From a virus, in IMG/VR virus record IMGVR_UViG_3300021405_000020, positions 1-48,621 of that record: DNA of 48,621 nucleotides; one strand, 5' to 3'. Made by a program: the position numbers and the translations under genes. The notes under the pieces are model-generated. The model was not told the origin of the DNA. It saw only the letters and a list, made by a program, of their open reading frames with translations, and did no database searches. Within the stretch, counting starts at the first letter, position 1. Each line of letters begins with the position of its first letter. This document shows positions 7,234-15,271 of this stretch, one piece after another.

Positions 7234-9548
7234 AGCTCCGCGCTCGCGGTCCAGTTAGCGCTACCAGTGTCCGCGCCTGATCCTGTAGCCGTTACTGAGA
7301 ACGATAAATTATAACCAGAGAGGTTCACAGGAGTGCAGGTTGTCCCAGTTGTATTTGATGGTGAACTCACAGCGGTCGTCATTGTTGGCGTAGCTCGCAT
7401 CGCAACAGGAAACGTATAACCAAGTAAATTGCCCCATGCTGTCTGCCATGCACTACAGCCAAGGCTCATACGTGCAGTTCCAATCTGATAATACCTCTGG
7501 CAATCCGCCAAGCTCTTGGCCAACGACTGCCGGTTGAACGGCGTTGCTACCGAGCCAATCTCCAACTTGACGCCTGTAATTTGAAGCACCGCGCCATTAG
7601 TCGCCACGATGTTAACAGCACCAGTCACGCCGACATAGTTGCCCGTCGCCCAAGTCCCAGCTGGAGCACGCCAAGTCGCGCCAGACCCAAGATCAAATCG
7701 AAGAAACGCTCCAACTCCATTGCCGCTCATCAGCCACCCAGTACCGACTGTATCGCCTGGGATAAGGACAACAATCTTCGTCCAAACACCGCTTGTAGGG
7801 ATAGAAAATGTAAAAGGATATGACCTTGTCGAAGTACCACCGCTGCCATAATTCGCAATTGCTCCACTATATGTGCCAGCATAAGCTGACGCTGCCCAAA
7901 ACGATAATGTAACCGGCTGAGCGTTAGCCGTTCCCCAAGCGAAATCGCTAATCATGTCAGCTTCAATATTTTGATTAAAGAGGAAAGTATCCCCAGCTAA
8001 TACTGCATAAGCAGACGTTGATGTGAACGAAAGAAAATATGGAAACCCAATCGGCCCTGGACTTTGCCTACCCCACGTACCTTTAAACGTTTGAGTTCCT
8101 GTATACATCCATCGGTCGACGGTATAAACGCTCGTTCCAGTCCCACTCGCGCCGTTGTTTCTTTGATCTATCCGCATGTCGCCGTTGATGAGCCTATTAT
8201 CGCCCATCGGCACGAGCACGGTCGAAATGGTGCCGTCCGCCGCCGCCTTGATCGACGTCCCATCGACCTTGACCGAGCCCAAGACCGTCGTCGAAGCAGG
8301 CGGCGGAAGGCTCGCGGAATTGCTCGCCGGAACCCATTGCGAGGTGTTGGGATCCGCGTACCAGACGTACAATTGCCCGCCGACGCTGTCCCACCACAGA
8401 GCCCCTACGGAGGGCGCTGAAGGGGGTGTGTCGCTGACCGTGATGGAAGCCCCGCCAGTAGCCGCGCTGGCCCAGGAGAGGATCCCTGCGCCATTGGTCG
8501 ACAGAAATTGACCAGGCGTCCCGCCATAGATCGCGAGATTATTCGGGCTAGCGAGAGCAAGAAGCCCGTTGACCGCCAGGCCGCCCTGAATCGTGACGCC
8601 GGAGCCGTTAAAGATCGTCGAGCCGTCCGCCCGCGCAATGGAAAGCCAAGCGCCAAGAGATGCGCCGGTCGTACTGTAAGCGGTCAGGCTGAAATTCGAC
8701 CCAGTGTTGTTTAGCCCTTCCGTCCCATCGCTCAAATTCAGCTGCCAACGAACAACATTGGCGGCTGTGCTCAAAATAGCGCGCTGATTGTTGCCCGTCG
8801 CCGGCGAGTTGAGCACCAGCGAATTCGAGCCCTGAACGGTCAGAACCTGGTTGACCGTCAGGCTTCCGGTGACGGTGCCGCCCGCAATCGGCAAGTAAGG
8901 CCCGCCGGTGACCGGAGTCGTCCAAGTCAGATTGCCGCTGCCATCCGCTGTCGGCACCTGACCCGCGGGACCATCGCCAATCTGCAGCTGCGCCAGCGTA
9001 GGCAGATAAGCCGCCGCCGAGCCATAAAATGTCAGCGCGCCTGAAGTCACCGCACCGCCCGCGCCCAGCGTGACCGCGCCGGTGTAACCGCCGCCGCCGG
9101 CCGGAACCACGAGGTTCCAGGCTCCTAACGTGCGCCCATAGGTCTGATTGTCGGGCGGCTCCTCGACCCCCGCCCCATGCGCCTCGAGGTACTCGAGGGT
9201 CACCGCCTCCATCGGCTCGACCGGATCGCGCGCCAGGTAGACCGGACCCGCGAAGGTGGCTGAGAGATCGACGCCCGAAATCTGCAGCGCAGCGTCGAGC
9301 ACGGCGCCCGCGCCATCGAGATGGTTGATGACGAAATTCGGCGGCGAGCTCCCATCGTTGAGCGAGACTTGCCAGTAGAGCGAGCTCACCGTCGCCGGCA
9401 CGCCGGTGATGACAATGCCGTCGACGATCGAGGGCCCGCCGGTCGTAGAGCAACCTTCAGTCTGATCCCAGTCGTTCGACGGCGGCAGCGGGTTGGGCGC
9501 CCACGTCGGCGGCTTAGCAGGAGGTCCGGGGATCCATTGATCGTTCAA
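7230..9548 (-). CDS. Large tail fibre with C-terminal receptor-binding module
   Basis: 772 aa from a TTG start (TTGA overlap with the adaptor stop) supported by GAGGAG upstream. The N-terminus is Pro-rich with a domain around MEAVTLEYLEAHGAG. Repeated beta-stalk segments follow, such as ADGSGNLTWTTPVTGGPYLPIAGGTVTG and GSTIFNGSGVTIQGGL. From about residue 450 (MGDNRLINGDMRIDQR) it carries the module shared with the gene at 6142-7233. The middle also holds a small insert near SITVSDTPPSAPSVGALWWDS, typical of phage fibres. It is likely the main adsorption fibre. Confidence 0.8.
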   Translation of the reverse strand: MNDQWIPGPPAKPPTWAPNPLPPSNDWDQTEGCSTTGGPSIVDGIVITGVPATVSSLYWQVSLNDGSSPPNFVINHLDGAGAVLDAALQISGVDLSATFAGPVYLARDPVEPMEAVTLEYLEAHGAGVEEPPDNQTYGRTLGAWNLVVPAGGGGYTGAVTLGAGGAVTSGALTFYGSAAAYLPTLAQLQIGDGPAGQVPTADGSGNLTWTTPVTGGPYLPIAGGTVTGSLTVNQVLTVQGSNSLVLNSPATGNNQRAILSTAANVVRWQLNLSDGTEGLNNTGSNFSLTAYSTTGASLGAWLSIARADGSTIFNGSGVTIQGGLAVNGLLALASPNNLAIYGGTPGQFLSTNGAGILSWASAATGGASITVSDTPPSAPSVGALWWDSVGGQLYVWYADPNTSQWVPASNSASLPPPASTTVLGSVKVDGTSIKAAADGTISTVLVPMGDNRLINGDMRIDQRNNGASGTGTSVYTVDRWMYTGTQTFKGTWGRQSPGPIGFPYFLSFTSTSAYAVLAGDTFLFNQNIEADMISDFAWGTANAQPVTLSFWAASAYAGTYSGAIANYGSGGTSTRSYPFTFSIPTSGVWTKIVVLIPGDTVGTGWLMSGNGVGAFLRFDLGSGATWRAPAGTWATGNYVGVTGAVNIVATNGAVLQITGVKLEIGSVATPFNRQSLAKSLADCQRYYQIGTARMSLGCSAWQTAWGNLLGYTFPVAMRATPTMTTAVSSPSNTTGTTCTPVNLSGYNLSFSVTATGSGADTGSANWTASAEL

Positions 9549-10204
9549 CCAAAGCTCCTCACTCGAGTTCGCTTCAGTCGTGAACCGCTCGCCTTCGAGC
9601 GCAGCCAGGCGGCGTTGAGGTCGTCAATCCGCTTGTCGACCTGCGCCCCCATCAAGAGCGCCTGCTGCTCTTCGCCAACCGCATGCAGATCGGCGTGCAT
9701 CAACGCAGCGAAGAGGTACAATGACGGATAGTTGGTGTAGACCCAGCTCGAGCCCGTGGTCGCGAACACCGGCACCTGCTGGAAATAATTCATCTGGAAC
9801 AGCGTGCCCTCGATCGGGTCGGGCGCGCCGCCGAAATAGATCGTCAACCCCTCGATCGTGTAGGTTAGCCAGGTCGAATTGAAATTCTGCACATAAGTAC
9901 CGGAATAAGGCGTCGCCGGGATGCGAAAGAACTCGTCCCGCGGCTTGTAAGTGATCGGAATCCAGCCGGTCGGCGTGGCGTCGTTCGCCATCAAGATGAG
10001 ATCCGTCTCGAGCCAATCGCTCGGCAACGGCGCGCAGCCGCAGGTGACCGTGTTTTGCGTGGTTGCGATCATTTGCCCGATGCGCAAACGTGAATTGAGC
10101 TTCTCTTCAGCCATCGAAACGAAGCTGGCGACCAACGCCTGCGACCAATCCTGGCGATTGGCCCAATCGGCGATCTGCGTGCAAAAAGTATCGTAATCGC
10201 TCAT
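9545..10204 (-). CDS. Head-tail adaptor protein (SU10 type)
   Basis: 219 aa from the ATG at 10204 with GGGAGGGG upstream. It is mostly helical at the N-terminus (DTFCTQIADWANRQDW, FVSMAEEKLNSRLRIGQM), followed by LPSDWLETDLILM, a beta insert and a C-terminal helix bundle with YLFAALMHADLHAVGEEQQA. This is the pattern of the SU10/T7 gp11-like adaptor ring that docks under the portal. Its place between the lysis cassette and the fibres fits connector-to-tail order. Confidence 0.75.
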   Translation of the reverse strand: MSDYDTFCTQIADWANRQDWSQALVASFVSMAEEKLNSRLRIGQMIATTQNTVTCGCAPLPSDWLETDLILMANDATPTGWIPITYKPRDEFFRIPATPYSGTYVQNFNSTWLTYTIEGLTIYFGGAPDPIEGTLFQMNYFQQVPVFATTGSSWVYTNYPSLYLFAALMHADLHAVGEEQQALLMGAQVDKRIDDLNAAWLRSKASGSRLKRTRVRSFG

Positions 10205-10758
10205 TGCGCCCCTCCCTGCCAATATTGAAGAGCGCCCTGCATTTGATCAGGCGTAATCCCTCCTTGCTGCCGATTTTGAGTGGCGGCGTACATTTGCGCC
10301 GGCGTGAACGGCGTTCCGATAGACGGGCTGTCATTGTGCGGACTCCAGCCGGCTGGGCCAGGGGCGATCGGCTGGTGGGGATCGATGTACGGCAGAGTGA
10401 GTGAAGGCGGCGAACCAGGCCTGGCCGGCGTCTGCCGCCACCCCTGCTGGGGCGGTGGGGCGAAGTAACGATTAAACGATGCAGAATAAGCCCCGGTGTC
10501 GGCGCCAACTGGATCAACAATATCGCCAATGTTCAGCATGGGATCGAGCTGTATCTGAGGATATTGAAAGGGGTCTCGCTGCGCCTGCGCCTGCGCATCA
10601 GCGAAACTCTGGCCGACAGCGCCCGTTCGCCGATCCTCGATATTCCGCGATGTCGGCAGCGGCTGGTAATTCATCCCAAACGCCGACCCATGCGAAGCTG
10701 GATGCTGCACTGGCTGCGGCGGTAGATTGCCGAAGATCCAATCCTGCCAGCCTGCCAT
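10201..10758 (-). CDS. Pro/Gln-rich virion-associated protein of unknown function
   Basis: 185 aa from the ATG at 10758 with GGGGAGGA five bases upstream. An upstream extension is open but reads like out-of-frame sequence. The start MAGWQDWIFGNLPPQP is followed by low-complexity Pro/Gln/Ala sequence, then TPFTPAQMYAATQNRQQGGITPDQMQ near the end. The stop overlaps the adaptor start. It resembles the small proteins encoded before tail adaptors in podoviruses; no function is recognised. Confidence 0.65.
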   Translation of the reverse strand: MAGWQDWIFGNLPPQPVQHPASHGSAFGMNYQPLPTSRNIEDRRTGAVGQSFADAQAQAQRDPFQYPQIQLDPMLNIGDIVDPVGADTGAYSASFNRYFAPPPQQGWRQTPARPGSPPSLTLPYIDPHQPIAPGPAGWSPHNDSPSIGTPFTPAQMYAATQNRQQGGITPDQMQGALQYWQGGAQ

Positions 10759-10940
10759 CACATCCTCCCCATCGCCCAGAGGATCAGAACGACGATGAGG
10801 ATGAGGACAATCAGCCCATTGACGCTGTGGCCAAGCCCATAGCCAGGCCGCCACGGCGCGCCCTGATAGAACATCGGGCCGACCCCACCGAGCAGCACGA
10901 TGATCAGAACAATGACGAGGACAAGAGCGAGCGGGCTCAT
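10758..10940 (-). CDS. DUF3309-like small membrane protein
   Basis: 60 aa with two hydrophobic helices, about residues 3-23 (LALVLVIVLIIVLLGGVG) and 42-57 (GLIVLILIVVLILW), joined by a short polar loop containing YGLGHSVNG. This two-helix, Gly-loop layout matches DUF3309, common in Proteobacteria and their phages. It sits directly after the holin candidate and near the endolysin, so it may be a second holin or an antiholin. Both ends overlap neighbours by a few bases. Confidence 0.7.
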   Translation of the reverse strand: MSPLALVLVIVLIIVLLGGVGPMFYQGAPWRPGYGLGHSVNGLIVLILIVVLILWAMGRM

Positions 10941-11245
10941 TCAGGCGGCCTCCCTCGACTGAGCCAATAGGCGACCACGGCGCCAAAGGCGGCGACCAGG
11001 CCGCCGATCGCGCCCGAAGTGATCTCGTCGGTCGGAATGGTGAACAAGGCGCAGAAGGTGACGAGCCCCAAGAAGGCTAGGATCACCAACAGCGAAACGG
11101 TCAGCGTGCCGCCGGTCTTGTCGAACTTGCTGGCGGCGATGACCAAAACCACCGTCAAAACAACAGCAATCACTAGCCCTATAGACGCCGGATAATCCAT
11201 GATCCGCGGCGTTGGCGGCGGAATGACCAGATCGGACGCAGCCAT
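10937..11245 (-). CDS. Putative holin with three membrane helices
   Basis: 102 aa. Three hydrophobic segments are visible at about 20-40 (IGLVIAVVLTVVLVIAAS), 48-68 (LTVSLLVILAFLGLVTFCALF) and 77-95 (GAIGGLVAAFGAVVAYWL), with a basic tail SRGRPPE. Size, topology and position three bases after the endolysin gene fit a class I holin that permeabilises the inner membrane at lysis. It overlaps the DUF3309-like gene. Confidence 0.7.
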   Translation of the reverse strand: MAASDLVIPPPTPRIMDYPASIGLVIAVVLTVVLVIAASKFDKTGGTLTVSLLVILAFLGLVTFCALFTIPTDEITSGAIGGLVAAFGAVVAYWLSRGRPPE

Positions 11246-11248
11246 TCA

Positions 11249-11914
11249 TCAGCTCGGCTCCGGCATAGGAGCCCCAGCAGGCAGGCCGGGAAGCTCGGCC
11301 TCCACCATCGGAGCGGCGGCCGGAATCTGTTTGAGGGCTTTCTTAAATTTCCAATAATATCCCGCTATTAAATCGGCCTTATCGGTGCCGTTGACGATTC
11401 GGCGCGCGTTGACGGGATCCTCGATCCCCTTCGCCTTGGAGAAATATTTCGGCAGGCCGACGCCGGTGAACCAGCCGTGAATCATGCCGTCGTAGCTGAC
11501 CAGCGCCGAGGTCTGGGGGTGCAGCATTTTGTGCGCCTCGGGATGGATATTGGCGTCGACGCCGTAACGTTCTTTGAGGAATTTCTGACCGTTTTTGTAG
11601 TTCTCCTCCCAAGTCAGCTGAACATGCCCGCGACCGTAGTAGCACTGGCCATGTGGGCCGGCGGGCTTGCCGTAAGACTTGCCCGCGCCCTTGCCGTATT
11701 CCTCGATCGGCTGCATCGTCTCGGCCGTTTCGTGGAAAAAGGTCGCCAGCGCGTAGGCGAGCCACATCGTCCCATCATTCGGATTGTTCTGCTCGAAATG
11801 CTGCTCCCACGTTTCGAGCAGATAATTTTGGCCATCGACCTGGGATTGCGTGAGGTTGCCTCGAAAGAGATCTTTCCTCACCGTATCAAAGTAAAATTTC
11901 CGGTCGTACGGCAT
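11249..11914 (-). CDS. Endolysin, glycoside hydrolase 19 type
   Basis: 221 aa. FFHETAETMQPIEEYGKG (catalytic Glu62 in HE) and CYYGRGHVQLTWEENY are hallmark segments of GH19 chitinase-like lysozymes, which cut the glycan backbone of peptidoglycan. The region near NARRIVNGTDKADLIAGYYWKFK closes the domain. A Pro/Ala-rich tail of about 25 residues follows. No signal peptide is seen, so export should depend on the holin downstream. The start overlaps the upstream gene (ATGA). Confidence 0.9.
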   Translation of the reverse strand: MPYDRKFYFDTVRKDLFRGNLTQSQVDGQNYLLETWEQHFEQNNPNDGTMWLAYALATFFHETAETMQPIEEYGKGAGKSYGKPAGPHGQCYYGRGHVQLTWEENYKNGQKFLKERYGVDANIHPEAHKMLHPQTSALVSYDGMIHGWFTGVGLPKYFSKAKGIEDPVNARRIVNGTDKADLIAGYYWKFKKALKQIPAAAPMVEAELPGLPAGAPMPEPS

Positions 11915-12231
11915 CAGACCCTCCCCTGCCAGATCCGCCAGGGCGTCGCCTCTGGGCCGTTGAGCCAGATCTTGAAGGCGTCTTCGTCGTGATAGACGCC
12001 GCGATGGATGAGATCCTCGACAACGAATTTCGGCAGGCGCGCCACGAGCTTGTTGACGCCGTGACGCATCGTTTCTCGGTCGCGCGCGATGCCGTCCAGG
12101 ATCGGCTCGATGTCCGTAGCTGTTTTCACGTGAAACACATCGGGCTGATCTGTGTCGTAGATCAGCGTTCTCGTGACCCCGTCGCGGGCTTCGTATTTTC
12201 TGCGTTGCTCTCCCAATTTTACCTCACCCAT
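11914..12231 (-). CDS. Conserved phage protein next to endolysin, unknown function
   Basis: 105 aa from the ATG at 12231. The order is short: EARDGVTRTLIYDTDQPDVFHVKTATDIEPILDGIARDRE, then a C-terminal block DEDAFKIWLNGPEATPWRIWQGRV. The TDIEPILDRN...R layout with a terminal LN-P...R-W-GR block recurs in small late proteins of unrelated phages; the function is unknown. The stop overlaps the endolysin start. No clear ribosome site precedes the ATG. Confidence 0.65.
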   Translation of the reverse strand: MGEVKLGEQRRKYEARDGVTRTLIYDTDQPDVFHVKTATDIEPILDGIARDRETMRHGVNKLVARLPKFVVEDLIHRGVYHDEDAFKIWLNGPEATPWRIWQGRV

Positions 12232-12257
12232 GTTAGAGTGAGCGAGGAGAAGCAATT

Positions 12258-12761
12258 ATGCGTTTCGTCGACAAAACAGGCCGCCGATATGGTCATCTGA
12301 TTGTTCTTCGCCTTTCCCACATGCACGAAGGTAGATCGTATTGGCTCGTCCGCTGTGACTGCGGAGACGAACGTTCTATCAAGGGAGGAGAACTGACTGC
12401 GGGGCAACAAACCAGTTGCGGTAAATGCTCTCGCCGCGACCCTAACCGGCCACGAAAACGAAAACACGGACATCGCCTGAAAAAAGCGACGCCGACCTAC
12501 TATAGCTGGCAAGCCATGCGACAACGCTGTCTTAACCCAAAAGCCCACGCAGCTGAGCGTTACCACGGTCGAGGAATTACGGTTTGCGACCGCTGGCATA
12601 GCTTCACCAACTTCCTTGCCGATATGGGTGAAAGACCACCCAGACGAACACTCGACCGTATCAATAACGAAGGTAATTATGAGCCCGGAAATTGTCGCTG
12701 GGCGACAAGATCCGAGCAAAGCTTAAATAGACGCCCCACAATAAAAAGTAGTGGGGATTAG
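12258..12761 (+). CDS. HNH/AP2-type homing endonuclease-like protein
   Basis: 167 aa on the strand opposite to the capsid operon, with GGAG before the ATG. An N-terminal zinc-ribbon-like part has CDCGDE and SCGKC. The C-terminal part, YSWQAMRQRC, YHGRGITVCDRW, MGERPPRRTLDRI and GNYEPGNCRWATRSEQ, is the standard core of phage HNH/AP2-like mobile endonucleases. It is a paralogue of 31698-32132. It is inserted between the capsid gene and its downstream neighbour and is AT-richer than either. A CCCCAC/GTGGGG hairpin lies over its 3' end (12734-12756). Confidence 0.85.
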   Translation: MRFVDKTGRRYGHLIVLRLSHMHEGRSYWLVRCDCGDERSIKGGELTAGQQTSCGKCSRRDPNRPRKRKHGHRLKKATPTYYSWQAMRQRCLNPKAHAAERYHGRGITVCDRWHSFTNFLADMGERPPRRTLDRINNEGNYEPGNCRWATRSEQSLNRRPTIKSSGD

Positions 12762-12771
12762 AAAGAAGAAA

Positions 12772-13764
12772 CTACGGAGCGGGAGGCGCTTGCGCAATGC
12801 CATTGAACAAAATGTGGGCGAGTCCATTGCGTGTTTCCACGCCCCATTCGACTACAATCATCCTCGTTTCTGCGTCGCCTGTTCTTGCCATTAAGTATTG
12901 TCTGAACGCTCTGAAGTACCCAAGAGCTGCATAGTCTGGATCTAAAAGCAAACCAACGTCAGGAGGAACCCAACGACTTGGGATACACTTGACGCGCCCG
13001 AAGTCAGTAGCAATTACGTCTACAGTAGAAACGACTTCAGTTTTCCCGACTAGAACTTGAGTAGTCGATCTACCAACAAAGGTGCTGACGGTTCTCTTCG
13101 GCCCGGGCGGCACCACCCATAGCGACGGCGACGCGCCGTTGGTGTAGGCAAGCTGCATCGCATTACCCAACATGTCCTCGGTCAATGCAACCGGAGTGCC
13201 GGGCGCAGGGAAGTTGGCGTATTGGGTCGCCGGCAGCGTGCCAGGAGTGTCGGGCGACACAGCGCCGCCAGGGCCCGTGCCGCCCTTACCGACCGCAGTG
13301 GCGATGGCGTGCGTCAGCGATTCGGTGACCCGCGCCGTGGTGCCGTCGACGCCATCATTGCGCGCCTGGCGCGAGCACAACGCCGTCTCCATGTCGCTTT
13401 TGAGCACCTTGCTGGCCATGGCCATCTGGTGCGCCATTTCCGACGACTTGCCCGCAGCGTCGGATTCCTCTTGCGACCCTGACACGGTCGCATCGCGCTC
13501 GGAGATCTGAGTCGCGTTCTGCATCCGAATCGTCGGCTGAGCCGGCGAATTGGCGAGAACGAAACCTTCGACTTGGGCGTTGGTCGGGTTAACAACAGGT
13601 AAGAATTCGGTCTGCCAGTCGAAAAACCTGTTCTTGACGTTGCGCCTACGAATAGCTGACATCACCGGCGTATCGAAGGGATCAATATTGTAGATCGCGT
13701 TCGACAAGTCTTCTCTATTGCCCACCGCCATATAGGTGGTGAAGGCATTCGTAACCTTTGCCAT
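12772..13764 (-). CDS. Major capsid protein, SU10 family (DUF5309-like)
   Basis: 330 aa with GGGAG seven bases before the ATG. The start MAKVTNAFTTYMAVGNREDLSNAIYNIDPFDTPVMSAI and FDWQTEFLP are characteristic of the SU10/DUF5309 major capsid family. Further matches are VEGFVLANSP, QISERDATVSGSQEESDAAG and a C-terminal WGVETRNGLAHI. These proteins form the HK97-fold icosahedral shell. It lies directly after the scaffold gene, as expected. Confidence 0.9.
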   Translation of the reverse strand: MAKVTNAFTTYMAVGNREDLSNAIYNIDPFDTPVMSAIRRRNVKNRFFDWQTEFLPVVNPTNAQVEGFVLANSPAQPTIRMQNATQISERDATVSGSQEESDAAGKSSEMAHQMAMASKVLKSDMETALCSRQARNDGVDGTTARVTESLTHAIATAVGKGGTGPGGAVSPDTPGTLPATQYANFPAPGTPVALTEDMLGNAMQLAYTNGASPSLWVVPPGPKRTVSTFVGRSTTQVLVGKTEVVSTVDVIATDFGRVKCIPSRWVPPDVGLLLDPDYAALGYFRAFRQYLMARTGDAETRMIVVEWGVETRNGLAHILFNGIAQAPPAP

Positions 13765-13776
13765 GGGAAACTCCCG

Positions 13777-15015
13777 TTAGAGTAGCCTACGAAACACTTC
13801 GGCGGTCGCGTCTAGCGATCCGCTGCTCGCCTGTCGGCGTAATGCTTCGTCGAGCCCTCTCCGTTGCCCATTCCCATTGAGGGGTGTAGCGGCGCCGGGA
13901 GTTAACGTTCGACCTTTGCCTGGAATGACAGCCCTTGGTCTGGCCGCCATCATCCGATCATACCTGCTCGCCTTTAGTAATACGGTCAACATACGTGGAT
14001 CGTATACTGTGGCGACTTCATACTCGCTGAAACCAGCATTCGCCGCGGTGCGCCGCATCGATTGCAGGTGCTTCTTCAGCGTCGGTTCGTCAGGAATCTT
14101 GTTGTCCATGACGAATTTCGAGAAGCCTTTTACTGCGTAATCCTGAACCTGTCGATCACGCTCCTGTTGCGCCTGGATCTCCCTCTCGGCCCGTGCTTGG
14201 CGAGAGGCCGCAAGCTTGCTGTAAATTGTCTGAAAGATCTTTTGCTGAGCATGCGCGCCGGCCGGGTCCACTGCGAACAACTGATCCCAATTGGGCTCGG
14301 CCGGGAGCATGTTGGCGACGTCCTCCTCATAATCGCGCCGCGCTTTGTCCCACTGACCCCAGCTTTGTTGCAGATAACCCTGGTTTTGTTGCAACTCCTG
14401 GCTGACCTGGTTGAGGTGAGCCAGGCGCTTGTGGAAAGTCGCCTCGCGACTGTAACCCCGCAAAGCCTCCTCGACGGTGACGTGGAACGTCTCGCCATCC
14501 GCGGTTACCTCGAATCTTTCGGCCTGGGCGTCGCGCTCGGATTCCCCTTCGGGCACTCGCTCGTCGCCCTGGGCCTGGGTGAGCTCGTCTGACCGCGGAA
14601 GGTCGTCGGTTTCGGCGGCGATGGCCCAGAAGTCTTCCGGCTCATCCTCGGCTCCTGGGTGTCTGTCGTCGGCGGCGGCATCATTGCGCTCCGCTTCATT
14701 GGCGCGACGTCGTTCGCCACTCGACCGCCCATCTTCGGCGGACGCGCGGCGGGATCGTGATGAACCTTCGCCGTCTTCCCTCTCCCGTACTCGGCCATCT
14801 GCGATATCCCTTTCCAGCGCGCGCAGCCTCGGATTGTCGCCACCGTCGCGCGTGTCTCCGGTGAGCGGATCCCCCTCGAGGGGCCGAGGGGTGAACATCG
14901 GTTCCGGCTTAGAAGTCTCGTTAACAGGCTTGCCGCGCCGATCGACCGGCGTGGATTGCGGCGCAACCTCGTTCGAAAACGCGGCTACCGCTTCGTCGTA
15001 TCCCTCAGGAGGCAT
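13777..15015 (-). CDS. Scaffolding protein
   Basis: 412 aa from the ATG at 15015, with GAGGA at good spacing; an ATG six bases earlier sits too close to it. The first 190 residues are acidic and disordered, rich in Glu, Asp, Ser and Arg. A small domain FEVTADGETFHVTVEEALRGYSREATFHKRLAHLNQ follows, then a long helix (QELQQNQGYLQQSW, ARAEREIQAQQERDRQVQD). This layout, placed just before the capsid gene, marks a capsid assembly scaffold. Confidence 0.8.
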   Translation of the reverse strand: MPPEGYDEAVAAFSNEVAPQSTPVDRRGKPVNETSKPEPMFTPRPLEGDPLTGDTRDGGDNPRLRALERDIADGRVREREDGEGSSRSRRASAEDGRSSGERRRANEAERNDAAADDRHPGAEDEPEDFWAIAAETDDLPRSDELTQAQGDERVPEGESERDAQAERFEVTADGETFHVTVEEALRGYSREATFHKRLAHLNQVSQELQQNQGYLQQSWGQWDKARRDYEEDVANMLPAEPNWDQLFAVDPAGAHAQQKIFQTIYSKLAASRQARAEREIQAQQERDRQVQDYAVKGFSKFVMDNKIPDEPTLKKHLQSMRRTAANAGFSEYEVATVYDPRMLTVLLKASRYDRMMAARPRAVIPGKGRTLTPGAATPLNGNGQRRGLDEALRRQASSGSLDATAEVFRRLL

Positions 15016-15271
15016 GTGCATTCCTCTTCGCCGCCATCGTTTGGGTGGCGATCAAACTGTCGAGCATGCGGGGAAGCGCCTCGAGCACGATCAATTGGGC
15101 GCGCAATCTTTTCGTCCCATCATCGTCGGTCTTGGGATCTAAAAGTTCGCCGTACCACTGCGCCTTCAGCGTCGCGCAGGCGACGGCGAATGCCCGATTG
15201 TCCTTCAATCCCTGCGCCTCTCGGGCGAGTTCCTTGATGACCTGAGCGTCCTGAGCCTTGATGTCGTTCAT
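15005..15271 (-). CDS. Small helical protein between portal and scaffold
   Basis: 88 aa, helical and charged (KELAREAQGLKDNRAFAVACATLKAQWYGELL, LIVLEALPRMLDSLI). The ATG overlaps the portal stop (ATGA) and its 3' end overlaps the scaffold start by 11 bases, so it is cotranslated with head genes. Small proteins of this kind between portal and scaffold occur in many podoviruses; the function is not known. Confidence 0.7.
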   Translation of the reverse strand: MNDIKAQDAQVIKELAREAQGLKDNRAFAVACATLKAQWYGELLDPKTDDDGTKRLRAQLIVLEALPRMLDSLIATQTMAAKRNAHAS

